Assembly: GCA_038106145.1 (NCBI GenBank)
Contig: JAYODD010000011.1
Coordinates: 1 to 64,000 of the forward strand
Source of the DNA: JBFJKD01 sp038106145
Lineage (GTDB): Bacteria > Pseudomonadota > Gammaproteobacteria > Pseudomonadales > Porticoccaceae
Direction of reading: 5' to 3'
DNA length: 64,000 nt
In this document: positions 62,119 to 64,000 of the stretch, one piece after another
Layout: each line of letters opens with the position of its first letter
Numbering within the stretch: the first letter of the stretch is position 1
Position numbers and translations under genes: made by a program
The notes under the pieces: model-generated
Seen by the model: only the letters and a program-made list of their open reading frames with translations
Told to the model about the DNA's origin: nothing
The model's database searches: none

Positions 62119-64000
62119 TTAGCGTTCGAAATAAGTATAGCCACGCAAGCTTTCCGCGAACGCGCCGAGCATTTTTTGACGTTCGGACACGCTGATTCTG
62201 CCTTCGCGCACAGCCTGTTCCGCGGTGGCGCGAAAACGTTCATACATAATTTTGGGATCGTATTCCACGTAGCTCAGGACGTCGGCGATGCTATCGCCTT
62301 CGAGTTCATGGACAAAATCGAAGCTGCCATCGCCGTTAATGCGCACGCTGGCGACATTGGTATCGCCAAACAGATTGTGTAAATCGCCAAGAGTCTCCTG
62401 GTAGGCACCTACCAGAAATACGCCCATATAATATTCCTCGCCAGCGCGCAGGGGATGTACCGACAACGTATTAAGGGGTCCTTCGGGATGGGGGAAATTG
62501 TCAATTTTGCCGTCGCAGTCACAGGTCAGATCCGCGATGATCGCCTCGCGGGTCGGTTGTTCATTAAGGCGGTGGATCGGCATGATAGGAAATACCTGTT
62601 TGATCGCCCAGGCATCCGGCAGTGACTGAAACACACTGAAATTACCGTAATAAATATCCGCCAGCAAACCCTGCAGATCTTCGAGTTCCGCCGGTATACG
62701 CTCCAGATGGGGCAGGTGTGCGGCGATATTCTGCAATACGTTGAGATAGATGTTTTCCCCCAGCGAACGAGTGCGCAAATTTATTTCGTTGCGCAGAAAA
62801 AGTTCCTGTAACTGGCTGCGATAGTGAATGGCGTCGTTGTAGCATTCCTGCAACGTTCGCGGGGCAATATGCCCCAGCACGGCCCATAAATTTTTAATCT
62901 GTTCATTGCTGTCTGCCGGTAAAACGTCCGGGACATTGCTGGGACTGAAGGTGCTGGTATCAAGTACGTTGAACAGGAGTACGGAGGTATAGGCCACGGT
63001 CGCTCGTCCCGACTCCGTTACGATGACCGGGTGCGGAACGGATTCCGGATCCAGGGCTTCCTGAATCGCCTCCACAATATCCGTGCAGTATTCGCGCAAA
63101 TTGTAGTTGCGGCTATGGGTGTCGTTGCTGCGCGACCCGTCGTAGTCGACGGCCAGACCGCCGCCTAAATCGAGGTAGCCGAGGGGCGCGCCTTCGCCGA
63201 TTATATCGATGTAATAACGACAGGCCTCCAGTACGCCCGCGCGAATATCGCGGATGTTCGGAATTTGCGATCCCAGGTGGAAGTGCAGCAGTTGCAGACA
63301 GGACAGCATATCGGCCGCTTTTAACCCGTCGATAATCTCGATGATCTGCGTGGTGGTTAGTCCGAACAGGCTGCGATCACCGCTATCGTTGCTCCAGTGA
63401 CCGTCCACCTTGGTCATCAGTTTCAACCGCAGGCCGATCATTGGTTCTATCCCCAGTGCGCGGCTGCGCTCGATAATGATCGGTAGTTCCGCCGGGGTCT
63501 CAATGACGAATACACAGGGGATTCCCAGCTGACGCGCGCGCAAACCCAGGTCGATAAACTCTGAGTCCTTATAGCCATTACACACGATCAGGCTGTCCCG
63601 ATCCTGCAGGGAGGCCATGGCGATAATTAGCTCCGCCTTGCTACCTGCTTCGAAACCGTGGTGAAAATGTTTGCCAAAGCGGGCAATTTCCTCCACCACA
63701 TGGCACTGCTGGTTCACCTTGATGGGAAATACGCCGCGGTAATGGTTTTGATAGTCGAGGGCGGCGATGGCGTCGGCAAATGCGGTGTTCAGCTGGCGAA
63801 TTCCAGCGTCGAGAATATTCTCCACTCGCAGCAGCAGGGGCATATCCAGCTCCCGCTGTTTCAGGCCGCGGGCAATCTCCAGCAGGGATACCTGGCTATT
63901 GCTGACATCGTTGTTGCCATTGCCGCCATTTTCCGAGGTGCTGATATTCAGCGTGACCTCACCGACCTCGGAGATACGAAAATAACCGCCGCCCCAGTCG
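62119..64000 (-). CDS. speA: Biosynthetic arginine decarboxylase SpeA (5' end outside window)
   Basis: At least 627 residues of a PLP-dependent decarboxylase making agmatine from arginine. The visible start (DWGGGYFRISEVGEV) corresponds to about residue 40 of the family, so the beginning lies past 64000; the Met codon at 63843 is internal. PIKVNQ carries the PLP lysine, and GSKAEL, LLHFHLGSQ, DLGGGLAVDYDGS and ITESGRA follow. The C-terminus, GYTYFER, is complete. Agmatine would be turned to putrescine elsewhere and feed the two downstream genes. Confidence 0.96.
   Translation of the reverse strand, partial: DWGGGYFRISEVGEVTLNISTSENGGNGNNDVSNSQVSLLEIARGLKQRELDMPLLLRVENILDAGIRQLNTAFADAIAALDYQNHYRGVFPIKVNQQCHVVEEIARFGKHFHHGFEAGSKAELIIAMASLQDRDSLIVCNGYKDSEFIDLGLRARQLGIPCVFVIETPAELPIIIERSRALGIEPMIGLRLKLMTKVDGHWSNDSGDRSLFGLTTTQIIEIIDGLKAADMLSCLQLLHFHLGSQIPNIRDIRAGVLEACRYYIDIIGEGAPLGYLDLGGGLAVDYDGSRSNDTHSRNYNLREYCTDIVEAIQEALDPESVPHPVIVTESGRATVAYTSVLLFNVLDTSTFSPSNVPDVLPADSNEQIKNLWAVLGHIAPRTLQECYNDAIHYRSQLQELFLRNEINLRTRSLGENIYLNVLQNIAAHLPHLERIPAELEDLQGLLADIYYGNFSVFQSLPDAWAIKQVFPIMPIHRLNEQPTREAIIADLTCDCDGKIDNFPHPEGPLNTLSVHPLRAGEEYYMGVFLVGAYQETLGDLHNLFGDTNVASVRINGDGSFDFVHELEGDSIADVLSYVEYDPKIMYERFRATAEQAVREGRISVSERQKMLGAFAESLRGYTYFER

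Noticed and set aside
62119..63843. speA starting at the internal Met codon 63843
   Set aside because: The frame continues to the window edge with typical SpeA residues, so the true start is outside the window.
1..64000. CRISPR arrays, insertion sequences, prophage genes or rRNA
   Set aside because: No regularly spaced repeats, transposase, integrase or rRNA sequences were recognised on either strand.

Overview
The window is a dense chromosomal segment of a gammaproteobacterium, mostly high-GC, with short intergenic gaps, many 1-8 nt gene overlaps and few intact transferred genes. The order topA - small genes - lexA - nagZ - mtnP resembles the Pseudomonas chromosome. The Ala/Lys histone-like protein, the complete Bat operon, the RimK-plus-desuccinylase pair and the carboxynorspermidine genes suggest a free-living, probably marine, Cellvibrionales-like organism. 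That assignment is inferred from gene content only.

Layout. 0.1-5.6 kb: histone H1-like protein, tsaB, uppP, a 3-hydroxyisobutyrate dehydrogenase-like oxidoreductase, an M18 aminopeptidase and an SDR. 5.6-6.8 kb: an accessory patch with a frameshifted gene and a structured inverted repeat. 6.8-20.3 kb: a zinc alcohol dehydrogenase, queD, tRNA-Val and tRNA-Asp, nadK, a GlpG-like rhomboid protease, yeaC, a DUF2797 gene, pepN, a class II glutamine amidotransferase, rimK with an AstE-like hydrolase, a rhodanese, an aldo/keto reductase and a hotdog thioesterase. 20.3-27.3 kb: a six-gene Bat (MoxR / DUF58 / DUF4381 / VWA / VWA-TPR / BatD) operon on the minus strand, crossed by a 10-N assembly gap that appears spurious. 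27.6-36 kb: pyrD, rmf, rlmKL, a glutaredoxin-like gene, an alpha/beta hydrolase, tatD, a Slt70-type transglycosylase and a universal stress protein. 36-43.9 kb: topA, lexA with its SOS box, nagZ and an MscS channel. 43.9-50.1 kb: a cusCBA-type copper/silver efflux operon with a small exported Cys-containing protein upstream. 50.3-52.5 kb: a methylthio-nucleoside phosphorylase, a YqaA protein and an esterase. 52.6-58.2 kb: a signalling and surface region. 58.2-64 kb: yaiI, a DUF4156 lipoprotein, and nspC, carboxynorspermidine dehydrogenase and speA for polyamines; speA runs off the window.

The most unusual part is 52.6-58.2 kb. It holds a GGDEF diguanylate cyclase with an intact GGEEF and I-site; an HDOD gene with a FliA-like promoter; a 36-residue membrane peptide behind an FNR/Anr-like box; a c-di-GMP-I (GEMM) riboswitch ahead of a secreted VWA protein with a C-terminal YWKNH domain; a small gene broken at an A7 run; and a truncated GGDEF fragment. 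Read together, this looks like a c-di-GMP-controlled surface or matrix module. The riboswitch and the link to its downstream gene are read from the sequence; the functional interpretation is inference.
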